The notes under the pieces are model-generated. The model saw nothing but the letters and a program-made list of their open reading frames with translations, had not been told where the DNA came from and ran no database searches. This document shows positions 1 through 12,144 of a stretch of DNA of 64,000 nucleotides, one piece after another (position 1 is the stretch's first letter; each line of letters opens with the position of its first letter). The DNA comes from Colletes latitarsis (taxonomy: Eukaryota > Arthropoda > Insecta > Hymenoptera > Colletidae). The stretch covers positions 3,224,001 through 3,288,000 of the forward strand of contig NW_027488368.1 of assembly GCF_051014445.1 (NCBI RefSeq). The letters run 5' to 3'. Made by a program: the position numbers and the translations under genes.

Positions 1-176
1 CCTGGTCTGGATAAATATTTTAGAGGATAACGCATCTTAGGTCTGGGTTAGGTCTAAGATTTGCCCTCGTCAGGCTCACAGTTTAGCGTTTTTCACATAC
101 TTCTAAAACAGATCCTGGGCTTTTTCTGGTTTGGATCACGATGTAGTGTGGTACCACACTGAAACAGTCCATTAAA

Positions 177-352
177 CCTGGTTTCGCTCAATATTTAAGA
201 GGATAACGCATGTTAGCTCTAGGTTAGGTCTGGGATTTGCTCTCATCAGGCTCATTCTTTCGCATATTTCTCATACTTGATGGCTAGATCCTGGGCTTTT
301 TCTGGATTGCATCACGTAGTAATGTAGTACCACACTGAAACAGTCAATGAAA
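177..352 (+). repeat. Representative type A monomer (176 bp)
   Basis: This monomer shows the type A middle box. 'ttcgcatatttctcatac' is followed by 'ttgatggctagatcctggg', then 'ctttttctggattgcatc'. Its dyad is altered to GTAGTACCAC. Other type A copies read 'ttcatggc' or 'ttcaaggc' and 'ctgtttctggattgtatc' or 'ctatttctggattggatc'. Some of these keep the intact GTGGTACCAC core, and others have the decayed form 'gaagtacaac'. Hand count gives about 73 G+C in 176 bases and 4 CpG. Confidence 0.9.
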
Positions 353-528
353 CCTGGTTTCCATCAATATTTTAGAGGACAACGCAAGTTAGGTCTAGGT
401 AAGGCCTGAGATTTTCACTGATCAGACTCATACTTTCGCATTCTTCACATATTTCTTGAACGGATCCTGGTTTTTTACTGGTTTTGATCACGTAGTAATG
501 TGGTACCACACTGAAACAGTCAATTAAA
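353..528 (+). repeat. Representative type B monomer (176 bp)
   Basis: This monomer shows the type B middle box: 'tcgcattcttcacatac', then a 'tt(g)ttgaac'-type segment, 'ggatcctgg' (a GGATCC site), and 'ctggttttgatcacg'. It carries the intact dyad TGTGGTACCACA. Sub-variants of the box elsewhere are 'tcgcgtttttcacatac' with 'aacagatcc', and 'gtcgcagttttaacatac' with 'aacggatcc'. A and B monomers share the outer thirds and differ mainly between the ttcgca and atcacg landmarks. Confidence 0.88.
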
Positions 529-1334
529 CCTGGTTTTGATCAACATTTTAGAGAATAATTCATGTTAGGTCTAGGTTAGGTCAGGGATTTGCTCTCATAA
601 GGCTCATTCTTTCGCATATTTCTCATACTTGATGGCTAGATCCTGGGCTTTTTCTGGATTGCATCACGTAGTAATGAAGTACAACACTGAAACAGTCAAT
701 TAAACCTGGTTTTGATCAACATTTTAGAGAATAATTCATGTTAGGTCTAGGCTAGGTCTGGGATTTGCTCTCATCAGGCTCATTCTTTCGCATATTTCTC
801 ATACTTGATGGCTAGATGCTGGCCTTTTTCTGGATTGCATCACGTAGTAATTAAGTACTACACTGAAACAGTCAATTAAACCTGGTTTCCATCAATATTT
901 TAGAGGACAACGCATGTTAGGTCTAGGTTAGGCCTGGGATTTACCCTCATCAGGGTCATACTGTCGCAGTTTTAACATACTTGTTGAACGGATCCTGGGT
1001 TTTTTCTGGTTTGGTTCACGTAGTAATGTGGTACCACACTGAAACATTCAATTAAACCTGGTCTTGATAAATATTTTAGAGGATAACGCATGTTAGGTTT
1101 GGGTTAGGTCTAGGATTTGCCCTCATCAGGCTCATACTTTCGCATATTTCTCATACTTCATGGCTAGATCCTGGGCTGTTTCTGGATTGTATAACGTAGT
1201 AATGTGGTACCACGCTGAAACAGTCGATTAAACCAGGTTTCGATCAATATTTTAGAGGACAACGCAAGTTAAGTCTGGGATAGGTCTGGGATTTGACCTC
1301 ATCAGACTCATACTTTCGCATTCTTCACATAGTT

Positions 1335-2036
1335 GTTGAACGGATCCTGGGTTTTTTCTGGTTTGGATCACGTAGTAATCTGGGACCACTCTGAAACAGT
1401 CGACTAAACCTGGTTTCGATCAATATTTTAGAGGATTGCGCATGTTAGGTCTAGGTTAGGCCTGGGATTTTCCCTCATCAGACTCATACTTTCGCATTCT
1501 TCACATACTTGTTGAACGGATCCTGGGTTTTTTTTGGTTTGGATCACGTAGTATTGTGGGACCACACTGAAGCAGTCAAGTAAACCTGGTTTCGATCAAT
1601 ATTTTAGAGAATAATTCATGTTAGGTCTAGGTTAGGTCTGGGATTTGCTCTCATCAGGCTCATTCTTTCGCATATTTCTCATACATGTTGAACGGAACCT
1701 GGGTTTTTTCTGGTTTGGTTCACGTAGTAATCTGGGACCACTCTGAAACAGTCGACTAAACCTGGTTTCGATCAATATTTTAGAGGATTGCGCATGTTAG
1801 GTCTAGGTTAGGCCTGGGATTTTCCCTCATCAGACTCATACTTTCGCATTCTTCACATACTTGTTGAACGGATCCTGGGTTTTTTTTGGTTTGGATCACG
1901 TAGTATTGTGGGACCACACTGAAGCAGTCAAGTAAACCTGGTTTCGATCAATATTTTAGAGAATAATTCATGTTAGGTCTAGGCTAGGTCTGGGATTTGC
2001 TCTCATCAGGCTCATTCTTTCGCATATTTCTCATAC
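1335..2036 (+). repeat. Two-monomer (352 bp) tandem duplication
   Basis: The diagnostic string 'cgtagtaatctgggacc' is at 1371 and again at 1723, a shift of 352. Both copies share the rare 'gaggattgcgcatg' and 'cgtagtattgtgggacc...gaagcagtcaag' variants. Copy 1 is about 1335-1684 and copy 2 about 1687-2036. Beyond these points the copies diverge: 'catacatgttgaac' follows copy 1 and 'catacttgatggc' follows copy 2. Confidence 0.85.
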
Positions 2037-3394
2037 TTGATGGCTAGATCCTGGCCTTTTTCTGGATTGCATCACGTAGTAATGAAGTACTACACTGAAA
2101 CAGTCAATTAAACCTGGTTTCCATCAATATTTTAGAGGACAACGCATGTTAGGTCTAGGTTAGGCCTGGGATTTACCCTCATCAGGGTCATACTGTCGCA
2201 GTTTTAACATACTTGTTGAACGGATCCTGGGTTTTTTCTGGTTTGGTTCACGTAGTAATGTGGTACCACACTGAAACATTCAATGAAACCTGGTCTGGAT
2301 ATATATTTTAGAGGATAACGCATCTTAGGTCTGGGTTAGGTCTAGGATTTGCCCTCATCAGGCTCATACTTTCGCATATTTCTCATACTTCATGGCTAGA
2401 TCCTGGGCTATTTCTGGATTGGATCACGTAGTAATGTGGTACCACACTGAAACAGTCAAATAAACCTGGTTTTGATCAATATTTTAGAGAATAATTCATG
2501 TTAGGTCTAGGTTAGGTCAGGGATTTGCTCCCATCGGACTCATTCTTTCGCATATTTCTCATTCTTGATGGCTAGATCCTGGGCTTTTTCTGGATTGCAT
2601 CACGTAGTAATGAAGTACAACACTGAAACAGTCAATTAAACATGGTTTCGATCAATATTTTAGAGAATAATTCATGTTATGTCTAGGTTAGGTCTGGGAT
2701 TTGCTCTCAGCAGGTTCATTCTTTCGCATATTTCTCATACTTGATGGCTAGATCCTGGCCTTTTTCTGGATTGCATCACGTAGTAATGAAGTACAACACT
2801 GAAACAGTCAATTAAACCTGGTTTCCATCAATATTCTTGAGGACAACGCATGTTAGGTCTAGGCTAGGCCTGGGATTTGCCCTTATCAGGGTCATACTGT
2901 TGCAGTTTTAACATACTTGTTGAACGGATCCTGGGTTTTTTCTGGTTTGGTTCACGTAGTAATGTGGTTTCACACTGAAACATTCAATTAAACCAGGTCT
3001 TGATAAATATTTTAGAGGATAACGCATGTTAGGTCCGGGTTAGGTCTGGGATTTGCTCTCATCAGTCTCATTCTTTCGCATATTTCTCATACACGTTGAA
3101 CAGATCCTGGGTTTTTTCTGGTTTGGATCACGTAGTAATGTGGGACCACACTGAAACAATCAATTAAACCTGATCTTGATAAATATTTTAGAGGACAACG
3201 CATGTTAGGTCAGGGTTAGGTCTAGGATTTGCTCTCATCAGGCTCATACTTTCGCATATTTCTCATACTTCATGGCTAGATCCTGGGCTGTTTTTGGATT
3301 GTATCACGTAGTAATGTGGTACCACGCTGAAACAGTCTATTAAACCTGGTTTCGATCAATATTTTAGAGGATAACGCAAGTTAAGTCTGGGATA

Positions 3395-5747
3395 GGTCTG
3401 GGATTTGACCTCATCAGACTCATACTTTCGCGTTTTTCACATACTTGTTGAACAGATCCTGGGTTTTTTCTGGTTTGGATCACGTAGTAATGTGGTACCA
3501 CACTGAAACAGTCAAGTAAACCTGGTTTCGATCAATATTTTAGAGAATAATTCATGTTAGGTCTAGGTTAGGTCTGGGATTTGCTCTCAGCAGTCTCATT
3601 CTTTCGCATATTTCTCATACACGTTGAACAGATCCTGGGTTCTTTCTGGTTTGGATCACGCAGTAATGTGGGACCACACTGAAACAATCAATTAAACCTG
3701 ATCTTGATAAATATTTTAGAGGATAACGCATGTTAGGTCCGGGTTAGGTCTAGGATTTGCCCTCATCAGGCTCATACTTTCGCATATTTCTCATACTTCA
3801 TGGCTAGATCCTGGGCTGTTTCTGGATTGGATCACGTAGTAATGTGGTACCACGCTGAAACAGTCAATTAAACCTGGTTTCGATCAATATTTTAGAGGAT
3901 AACGCAAGTTAGGTCTGGGATAGGTCTAGGATTTGCCCTCATCAGGCTCTTACTTTCGCATATTTCTCATACTTCATGGCTAGATCCTGGGCTTTTTCTG
4001 GATTGCATCACGTAGTAATGAAGTACAACACTGAAACAGTCAATGAAACCTGGTTTCCATCAATATCTTAGAGGACAACGCAAGTTAGGTCTGGGTTAGG
4101 TCTAAGATTTGCCCTCATCAGGCTCACAGTTTAGCGTTTTTCACATACTTGTTGAACAGATCCTCGGTTTTTTCTGGTTTGGATCACGTAGTAGTGTGGT
4201 ACCACGCTGAAACAGTCCATTAAACCTGGTTTGGATCAATATTTTAGAGGATAATGCATGTTAGGTCTAGGTTAGGCCTGGGATTTTCACTCATCAGACT
4301 CATACTTTCGCATTCTTCACATACTTGTTGAACGGATCCTGGGTTATTTCTGGTTTAGATCACGTAGTAATGTGGGACCACACTGAAACAGTCAATTAAA
4401 CCTGGTTTCGATCAATATTTTAGAGAATAATTCATGTTAGGTCTATGTTAGGTCTGGGATTTGCTCTCATCAGGCTCATTCTTTCGCATATTTCCCATAC
4501 ATGTTGAACAGATCCTGGGTTTTTTCTGGTTTGGATCACGTAGTAATGTGGGACCACACTGAAACAATCAATTAATCCTGGTCTTGATAAACATTTTAGA
4601 GGATAACGCATGTTAGGTCTGGGTTCGGTCTAGGATTTGCCCTCATCAGGCTCATACTTTCGCATATTTCTCATACTTCAAGGCTAGATCCTCGGCTGTT
4701 TCTGGATTGTATCACGTAGTAATGTGGTACCACGCTGAAACAGTCAATTAAACCTGGTCTGGATAAATATTTTAGAGGTTAACGCATCTTAGGCCTAGGT
4801 TAGGTCTGGGATTTGCTCTCATCAGGCTCATTCTTTCGCATATTTCTCATACTTGATGGCTAGATCCTGGGTTTTTTCTGGTTTGGATCACGTAGTAGTG
4901 TGGTACCACACTGAAACAGTCGATTAAACCTGGTTTCGATCAATATTTTGGAGGATAACGCAATTTAAGTCTGGGATTGGTCTGGGATTTGACCTCATCA
5001 GACTCATACTTTCGCGTTTTTCACATACTTGTTGAACAGATCCTGGGTTTTTTCTGGTTTGGATCACGTAGTAATGTGGTACCACACTGAAACAGTCAAG
5101 TAAACCTGGTTTCGATCAATATTTTAGAGAATAATTCATGTTAGGTCTAGGTTAGGTCTGGGATTTGCTCTCATCAGTCTCATTCTTTCGCATATTTCTC
5201 ATACACGTTGAACAGATCCTGGGTTTTTTCTGGTTTGGATCACGTAGTAATGTGGGACCACACTGAAACAATCAATTAAACCTGATCTTGATAAATATTT
5301 TAGAGGATAACGCATGTTAGGTCCGGGTTAGGTCTAGGATTTGCCCTCATCAGGCTCATACTTTCGCATATTTCTCATACTTCATGGCTAGATCCTGGGC
5401 TGTTTCTGGATTGGATCACGTAGTAATGTGGTACCACGCTGAAACAGTCAATTAAACCTGGTTTCGATCAATATTTTAGAGGATAACGCAAGTTAGGTCT
5501 GGGATAGGTCTAGGATTTGCCCTCATCAGGCTCTTACTTTCGCATATTTCTCATACTTCATGGCTAGATCCTGGGCTTTTTCTGGATTGCATCACGTAGT
5601 AATGAAGTACAACACTGAAACAGTCAATGAAACCTGGTTTCCATCAATATCTTAGAGGACAACGCAAGTTAGGTCTGGGTTAGGTCTAAGATTTGCCCTC
5701 ATCAGGCTCACAGTTTAGCGTTTTTCACATACTTGTTGAACAGATCC
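3395..5747 (+). repeat. Nine-monomer (1584 bp) duplication, second copy partial
   Basis: Bases 3395-4163 match 4979-5747 at a constant shift of 1584. Shared rare markers are 'gtcaagtaaacc' (3511 and 5095), 'cagtctcattc', 'catacacgttgaacag', 'cctgatcttgataaat', 'gttaggtccggg' and 'ggctcttactttcgc'. The copies differ at scattered bases, for example 'ctcagcag' against 'ctcatcag' and 'ggttctttctgg' against 'ggttttttctgg'. This looks like an older exchange product. Confidence 0.8.
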
Positions 5748-7115
5748 TGGGCTTTTTCTGGTTTGGATCACGAAGTAGTGTGGTACCTCACTGAAACAGT
5801 CCATTAAACCTGGTTTCGCTCAATATTTTAGAGGATAACGCATGTTAGGTCTAGGTTAGGTCTGGGATTTGCTCTCATCAGGCTCATTCTTTCGCATATT
5901 TCTCATACTTGATGGCTAGATCCTGGGCTTTTTCTGGATTGCATCACGTAGTAATGTAGTACCACACTGAAACAGTCAATGAAACCTGGTTTCCATCAAT
6001 ATTTTAGAGGACAACGCAAGTTAGGTCTAGGTAAGGCCTGAGATTTTCACTGATCAGACTCATACTTTCGCATTCTTCACATACTTGTTGAACGGATCCT
6101 GGGTTTTTTCTGGTTTGGTTCTCGTGGTAATGTGGCACCACACTGGAGCATTCAATTAATCCTGGTCTTGATAAATATTTTAGAGGATAACGCGTGTTAG
6201 GTTTGGGTTAGGTCTAGGATTTGCCCTCATCAGGCTCATACTTTCGCGTTTTTCACATACTTGTTGAACAGATCCTGGGTTATTTTCTGGTTTGGATCAC
6301 ATAGTAATGTGGTACCACACTGAAAGAGTTGATTAAACCAGGTTTCGATCAATATTTTTGAGGATAACGCATGTTTGGTCTAGGTTAGGCCTGGGATTTT
6401 CACTCATCGGACTCATACTTTCGCATTCTTCACATACTTGTTGAACGGATCCTGGTTTTTTTCTGGTTTGGATCACGTAGTAATGTGGGACCACACTGAA
6501 ACAGTCAATTAAACCTGGCTTCGATCAATATTTTAGAGAATAATTCATGTTAGGTCTAGGTTAGGTCTGGGATTTGCTCTCATCAGGCTCATTCTTTCGC
6601 ATATTTCTCATACTTGATGGCTAGATCCTGGGCTTTTTCTAGATTGCATCACGTAGTAATGAAGTACAACACTGAAACAGTCAATGAAACCTGGTTTCCA
6701 TCAATATCTTAGAGGACAACGCAAGTTAGGTCTGGGATATGTCTGGGATTTGCCCTCATCAGGCTCATACTTTCGCGTTTTTCACATACTTGTTGAACAG
6801 ATCCTCGGTTTTTTCTGGTTTGGATCACGTAGTAGTGTGGTACCACGCTGAAACAGTCCATTAAACCTGGTTTGGATCAATATTTTAGAGGATAATGCAT
6901 GTTAGGTCTAGGTTAGGCCTGGGATTTTCACTCATCAGACTCATACTTTCGCATTCTTCACATACTTGTTGAACGGATCCTGGGTTATTTCTGGTTTAGA
7001 TCACGTAGTAATGTGGGACCACACTGAAACAGTCAATTAAACCTGGTTTCGATCAATATTTTAGAGAATAATTCATGTAAGGTCTATGTTAGGACTGGGA
7101 TTTGCTCTCATCAGG
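4010..7115 (+). repeat. Fifteen-monomer (2641 bp) shifted repeat pair
   Basis: About 4010-4475 matches about 6651-7115 at a shift of 2641. Shared markers are 'gatcctcggttttttctgg', 'ggataatgcatgttagg', 'gggttatttctggtttag' and 'ggtctatgttagg'. The match breaks for a stretch near 4100/6740, where one copy reads 'gggttaggtctaag' and the other 'gggatatgtctggg'. So this is a patchy, older duplication or a conversion tract. Confidence 0.7.
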
Positions 7116-7537
7116 CTCATACTTTCGCATATTTCTCATACTTCAAGGCTAGATCCTCGGCTGTTTCTGGATTGTATCACGTAGTAATGTGGTACCACGC
7201 TGAAACAGTCAATTAAACCTGGTCTGGATAAATATTTTAGAGGTTAACGCATCTTAGGTCTGGGTTAGGTCTAAGATTTGCCCTCATCAGGCTCACAGTT
7301 TAGCGTTTTTCACATACTTGTTGAACAGATCCTGGGTTTTTTCTGGTTTGGATCACGAAGTAGTGTGGTACCACACTGAAACAGTCCATTAAACCTGGTT
7401 TCGCTCAATATTTTAGAGGATAACGCATGTAAGGTCTAGGTTAGGTCTGGGATTTGCTCTCATCAGGCTCATTCTTTCGCATATTTCTCATACTTGATGG
7501 CTAGATCCTGGGTTTTTTCTGGTTTGGATCACGTAGT

Positions 7538-7553
7538 AGTGTGGTACCACACT
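7538..7553. other. Perfect 16 bp palindrome in the monomer (example)
   Basis: AGTGTGGTACCACACT equals its own reverse complement. The same 16-mer is at 145-160 and 4897-4912, and in other monomers reading 'tagtgtggtaccacact'. Many more monomers keep the 12 bp (TGTGGTACCACA) or 10 bp core. Others have lost it ('gtgggaccac', 'gaagtacaac', 'gtggcaccac'). It could bind a dimeric protein or form a small hairpin, but no known recognition site is identified. Confidence 0.85.
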
Positions 7554-8838
7554 GAAACAGTCGATTAAACCTGGTTTCGATCAATATTTTGGAGGATAAC
7601 GCAATTTAAGTCTGGGATTGGTCTGGGATTTGACCTCATCAGACTCATACTTTCGCGTTTTTCACATACTTGTTGAACAGATCCTGGGTTATTTTCTGGT
7701 TTGGATCACATAGTAATGTGGTACCACACTGAAACAGTAGATTAAACCAGGTTTCGATCAATATTTTTGAGGATAACGCATGTTAGGTCTAGGTTAGGCC
7801 TGGGATTTTCACTCATCGGACTCATACTTTCGCATTCTTCACATACTTGTTGAACGGATCCTGGTTTTTTTCTGGTTTGGATCACGTAGTAATGTGGGAC
7901 CACACTGAAACAGTCAATTAAACCTGGTTTCGGTCAATATTTTAGAGGCTAACGCATGTTAGGTCTGGGTTATGTCTAGGATGTGCCCTCATCAGGCTCA
8001 TACTTTCGCATATTTCTCATACTTCATGGCTAGATCCTGGGCTTTTCCTGGATTGCATCACGTAGTAAAGTGGTACCCCACTGAAACATTCAATGAAACC
8101 TGGTCTGGATAAATATTTTAGAGGTTAACGCATCTTAGGTCTGGATTAGGTCTACGATTTGCCCACATCAGGCTCGCAGTTTAGCGTTTTTCACATACTT
8201 GTTGAACAGATCCTGGGTTTTTTCTCGTTTGGATCACGTAGTAATGTGGGACCACACTGAAACAGTCAATTAAACCTGGTTTCGATAAATATATTACAGA
8301 ATAATTCATGTTAGGTCTAGGTTAGGTCTGGCATTTGCTCTCATCTGGCTCATTCTTTCGCATGTTTCTCATACTTCATGGCTAGATCCTGGGCTGTTTC
8401 TGGATTGGATCACGTAGTAAAGTGGTACCACACTGTAACATTCAATGAAACCTGGTCTGGATAAATATTTTAGAGGATAACGCATGTTAGGTCTGGGTTA
8501 GGTCTAGGATTTGCCCTCATCAGGCTCATACTTTCGCATATTTCTCATACTTCAAGGCTAGATCCTCGGCTGTTTCTGGATTGTATCACGTAGTAATGTG
8601 GTACCACGCTGAAACAGTCAATTAAACCTGGTCTGGATAAATATTTTAGAGGATACCGCATCTTAGGTCTCGGTTAGGTCTAAGATTTGCCCTCATCAGG
8701 CTCACAGTTTAGCGTTTTTCACATACTTGTTGAACAGATCCTCGGTTTTTTCTGGTTTGGATCACGATGTAGTGTGGTACCACATTGAAACAGTCCATTA
8801 AACCTGGTTTCGCTCAATATTTTAGAGGATAACGCATG

Positions 8839-8860
8839 TTAGGTCTAGGTTAGGTCTGGG
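8839..8860 (+). repeat. Adjacent 11-mers TTAGGTCTAGG / TTAGGTCTGGG inside the monomer (example)
   Basis: Two adjacent 11-base units differ at one position. The arrangement is present in many monomers and partly degraded in others ('ttaggcctggg', 'ataggtctggg'). It suggests that the monomer contains an older internal duplication. Confidence 0.8.
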
Positions 8861-10549
8861 ATTTGCTCTCATCAGGCTCATTCTTTCGCATATTTCTCAT
8901 ACTTGATGGCTAGATCCTGGGCTTTTTCTGGATTGCATCACGTAGTAATGTAGTACCACACTGAAACAGTCAATGAAACCTGGTTTCCATCAATATTTTA
9001 GAGGACAACGCAAGTTAGGTCTAGGTAAGGCCTGAGATTTTCACTGATCAGACTCATACTTTCGCACTCTTCACATACTTGTTGAACGGATCCTGGGTTT
9101 TTTCTGGTTTGGTTCTCGTAGTAATGTGGCACCACACTGAAACATTCAATTAAACCTGGTCTTGATAAATATTTTAGAGGATAACGCATGTTAGGTTTGG
9201 GTTAGGTCTAGGATTTGCCCTCATCAGGCTCATACTTTCGCGTTTTTCACATACTTGTTGAACAGATCCTGGGTTATTTTCTGGTTTGGATCACATAGTA
9301 ATGTGGTACCACACTGAAACAGTTGATTAAACCAGGTTTCGATCAATATTTTTGAGGATAACGCATGTTAGGTCTAGGTTAGGCCTGGGATTTTCACTCA
9401 TCAGACTCATACTTTCGCATTCTTCACATACTTGTTGAACGGATCCTGGTTTTTTTCTGGTTTGGATCACGTAGTAATGTGGGACCACACTGAAACAGTC
9501 AATTAAACCAGGCTTCGATCAATATTTTAGAGAATAATTCATGTTAGGACTAGGTTAGGTCTGGGATTTGCTCTCATCAGGCTCATTCTTTCGCATATTT
9601 CTCATACTTGATGGCTAGATCCTGGGCTTTTTCTAGATTGCATCACGTAGTAATGAAGTACAACACTGAAACAGTCAATGAAACCTGGTTTCCATCAATA
9701 TCTTAGAGGACAACGCAAGTTAGGTCTGGGATATGTCTGGGATTTGCCCTCATCAGGCTCATACTTTCGCGTTTTTCACACACTTGTTGAACAGATCCTG
9801 GGTTTTTTCTGGTTTGGATCACGTAGTAGTGTGGTACCACGCTGAAACAGTCCATTAAACCTGGTTTGGATCAATATTTTAGAGGATAACGCATGTTAGG
9901 TCTAGGTTAGGTCTGGGATTTTCACTCGACAGACTCATACTATCGCATTCTTCACATACTTGTTGAACGGATCCTGGGTTTTTTCTGGTTTGGATCACGT
10001 AGTAATGTGGGACCACACTGAAACTGTCAATTAAACCTGGTATCCATCAATATCTTAGGGGACAACGCAAGTTAGGTCTGGGATATGTCTGGGATTTGCC
10101 CTCATCAGGCTCATACTTTCGCGTTTTTCACACACTTGTTGAACAGATCCTGGGCTATTTCTGGATTGGATCACGTAGTAAAGTGGTACCACACTGAAAC
10201 ATTCAATGAAACCTGGTCTGGATAAATATTTTAGAGGATAACGCATCTTAGGTCTGGGTTAGGTCTAAGATTTGCCCTCATCAGGCTCACAGTTTAGCGT
10301 TTTTCACATACTTGTTGAACAGATCCTGGGTTTTTTCTGGTTTGGATCACGAAGTAGTGTGGTACCACACTGAAACAGTCCATTAACCCTGGTTTCGCTC
10401 AATATTTTAGAGGATAACGCATGTAAGGTCTAGGTTAGGTCTGGGATTTGCTCTCATCAGGCTCATTCTTTCACATATTTCTCATACTTGATGGCTAGAT
10501 CCTGGGCGTTTTCTGGATTGCATCACGTAGTAAAGTAGTACCACACTGA

Positions 10550-11880
10550 AACAGTCAATGAAACCTGATTTCCATTAATATTTTACAGGACAACGCAAGT
10601 TAGGTCTAGGTAAAGTCTGAGATTTTCACTGATCAGACTCATACTTTCGCATTCTTCACATACTTGTTGAACGGATCCTGGGTTTTTTCTGGTTTTGATC
10701 ACGTAGTAATGAGGTACCACAATGAAACATTCAATTAAACCTAGTCATGATAAAAATTTTACAGAATAACGCATGTTAGGTCTGGGTTAGGTCTAGGATT
10801 TGCCCTCATCAGGCTCATACTTTCGCATATTTCTCATACTTCATGGCTAGATCCTGGGCTATTTCTGGATTGGATCACGTAGTAATGTGGTACCACACTG
10901 AAACAGTCAATTAAACCTGGTTTTGACCAATATTTTAGAGAATAATTCATGTTAGGTCTAGGTTAGGTCAGGGCTTTGCTCTCATCAGGCTCATTCTTTC
11001 ACATATTTCTCATACTTGATGGCTGGATCCTGGGCTTTTTCTGGATTGCATCACGTAGTAATGAAGTACAACACTGAAACAGTCAATTAAACCTGGCTTT
11101 CATCAATATTTTAGAGGACAACGCATGTTAGGTCTAGGTTAGGCCTGGGATTTGCCCTCATCAGGGTCATACTGTCGCAGTTTTAACATACTTGTTGAAC
11201 GGATCCTGGGTTTTTTCTGGTTTGGTTCACGTAGTTATGTGGTACCACACTGAAGCATTCAATTAAACCTGGTCTTGATAAATATTTTAGAGGATAACGC
11301 ATGTTAGGTCTAGGTTAGGTCTGGGATTTGCTCTCATCAGGCTCATTCTTTCGCATATTTCTCATACTTGATGGCTAGATCCTGGGCTTTTTCTGGATTG
11401 CATCACGTAGTAATGTAGTACCACACTGAAACAGTCAATGAAACCTGGTTTCCATCAATATTTTAGAGGACAACGCAAGTTAGGTCTAGGTGAGGCCTGA
11501 GATTTTCACTGATCAAACTCATACTTTCGCATTTTTCACATACTTGTTGAACGGATCCTGGGTTTTTTCTGGTTTTGATCACGTAGTAATGTGGTACCAC
11601 ACTGAAACATTCAATTAAACCTGGTCTTGATAAATATTTTAGAGAATAACGCATGTTAGGTCTGGGTTAGGTCTAGGATTTGTCCTCATCAGGCTCATAC
11701 TTTCGCATATTTCTCATACTTCATGGCTAGATCCTGGGCTATTTCTGGATTGGATCACGTAGTAATGTGGTACCACGCTGAAACAGTCGATTAAACCTGG
11801 TTTCGATCAATATTTTAGAGGATAACGCATGTTAGGTCTAGGTTAGGCCTGGGATTTTCCCTCATCAGACTCATACTTTC
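10550..11880 (+). repeat. Module shared with 39.2-40.5 kb at shift 28671
   Basis: Rare markers occur at the same spacing in both places. 'gaggtaccacaatgaaac' is at 10711 and 39382, 'aaaattttacagaataac' at about 10751 and 39424, and the 'gtgaggcctgag' monomer at 11463 and 40134. The module is therefore conserved at a constant shift of 28671 and recurs again in the 4038 bp repeat at 43.3-44.5 kb. It holds a normal A/B monomer series with no coding content. Confidence 0.8.
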
Positions 11881-12144
11881 GCATTCTTCACATACTTGTT
11901 GAACGGATCCTGGGTTTTTTCTGGTTTGGATCACGTAGTATTGTGGGACCACACTGAAACATTCAATTAAACCTGGTCTTGATAAATATTTTAGAGAATA
12001 ACGCATGTTAGGTCTGGGTTAGGTCTAGGATTTGTCCTCATCAGGCTCATTCTTTCGCATATTTCTCATACTTGATGGCTAGATCCTGGGTTTTTTCTGG
12101 TTTGGATCACGTAGTAAAGTGGTACCACACTGAAACATTCAATG

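Larger units (their letters stand above)
1..7106 (+). repeat. Mosaic satellite block with short internal duplications
   Basis: About 40 monomers of types A and B occur in mixed order, without one dominant long period. Parts resemble modules found later. The monomers near 2.45-3.1 kb, with 'gtcaaataaacc' followed by 'ctcccatcggactc', recur near 30.6, 33.6, 36.95, 40.99 and 49.95 kb. The 'gctcacagtttagcg' monomer at about 80 recurs at 4.1, 5.7, 7.3 and 8.7 kb and beyond. No coding or RNA gene is seen in this block. Confidence 0.85.
7215..9890 (+). repeat. Nested ~4.9 kb duplication, first member
   Basis: This stretch aligns to 12145-14640 at a shift of 4930 up to about 8460, and at 4754 after about 8640. 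The shared succession is 'gaggttaacgcatctt', 'gcatgtaagg', 'gcaatttaag', 'gttattttctgg', 'cacatagtaatg', 'gaggctaacgc', 'atatattacagaataa' and 'gaggataccgcatctt'. The step between the two shifts is one monomer, at about 8461-8640, that the other member lacks. The same pair exists again in the second 9.33 kb copy, at about 16541-19216 and 21471-23966. The nested duplication is therefore older than the 9.33 kb one. Confidence 0.85.

Noticed and set aside
141..160. Dyad as a bacterial-type operator or terminator, with the T-runs ('ggttttttctgg') as a terminator tail
   Set aside because: The dyad has no loop, the T-run lies upstream of it rather than downstream, and the context is a eukaryotic-type satellite.
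8839..8860. True telomere repeat tract
   Set aside because: There are only two TTAGG words per monomer, separated by other bases. No run of perfect telomere units exists anywhere in the window.
8998..9189. Recurring minus-strand open frame of about 63 codons, beginning MRYPLKYLSRPG, seen dozens of times (8998, 18324, 54556, 63711 and others)
   Set aside because: It is just over one monomer long (192 against 176 bp), starts and stops at fixed monomer positions, and recurs because the monomer recurs. 176 is not a multiple of 3, so the frame cannot continue through the array. No domain, promoter or codon-type conservation is visible.
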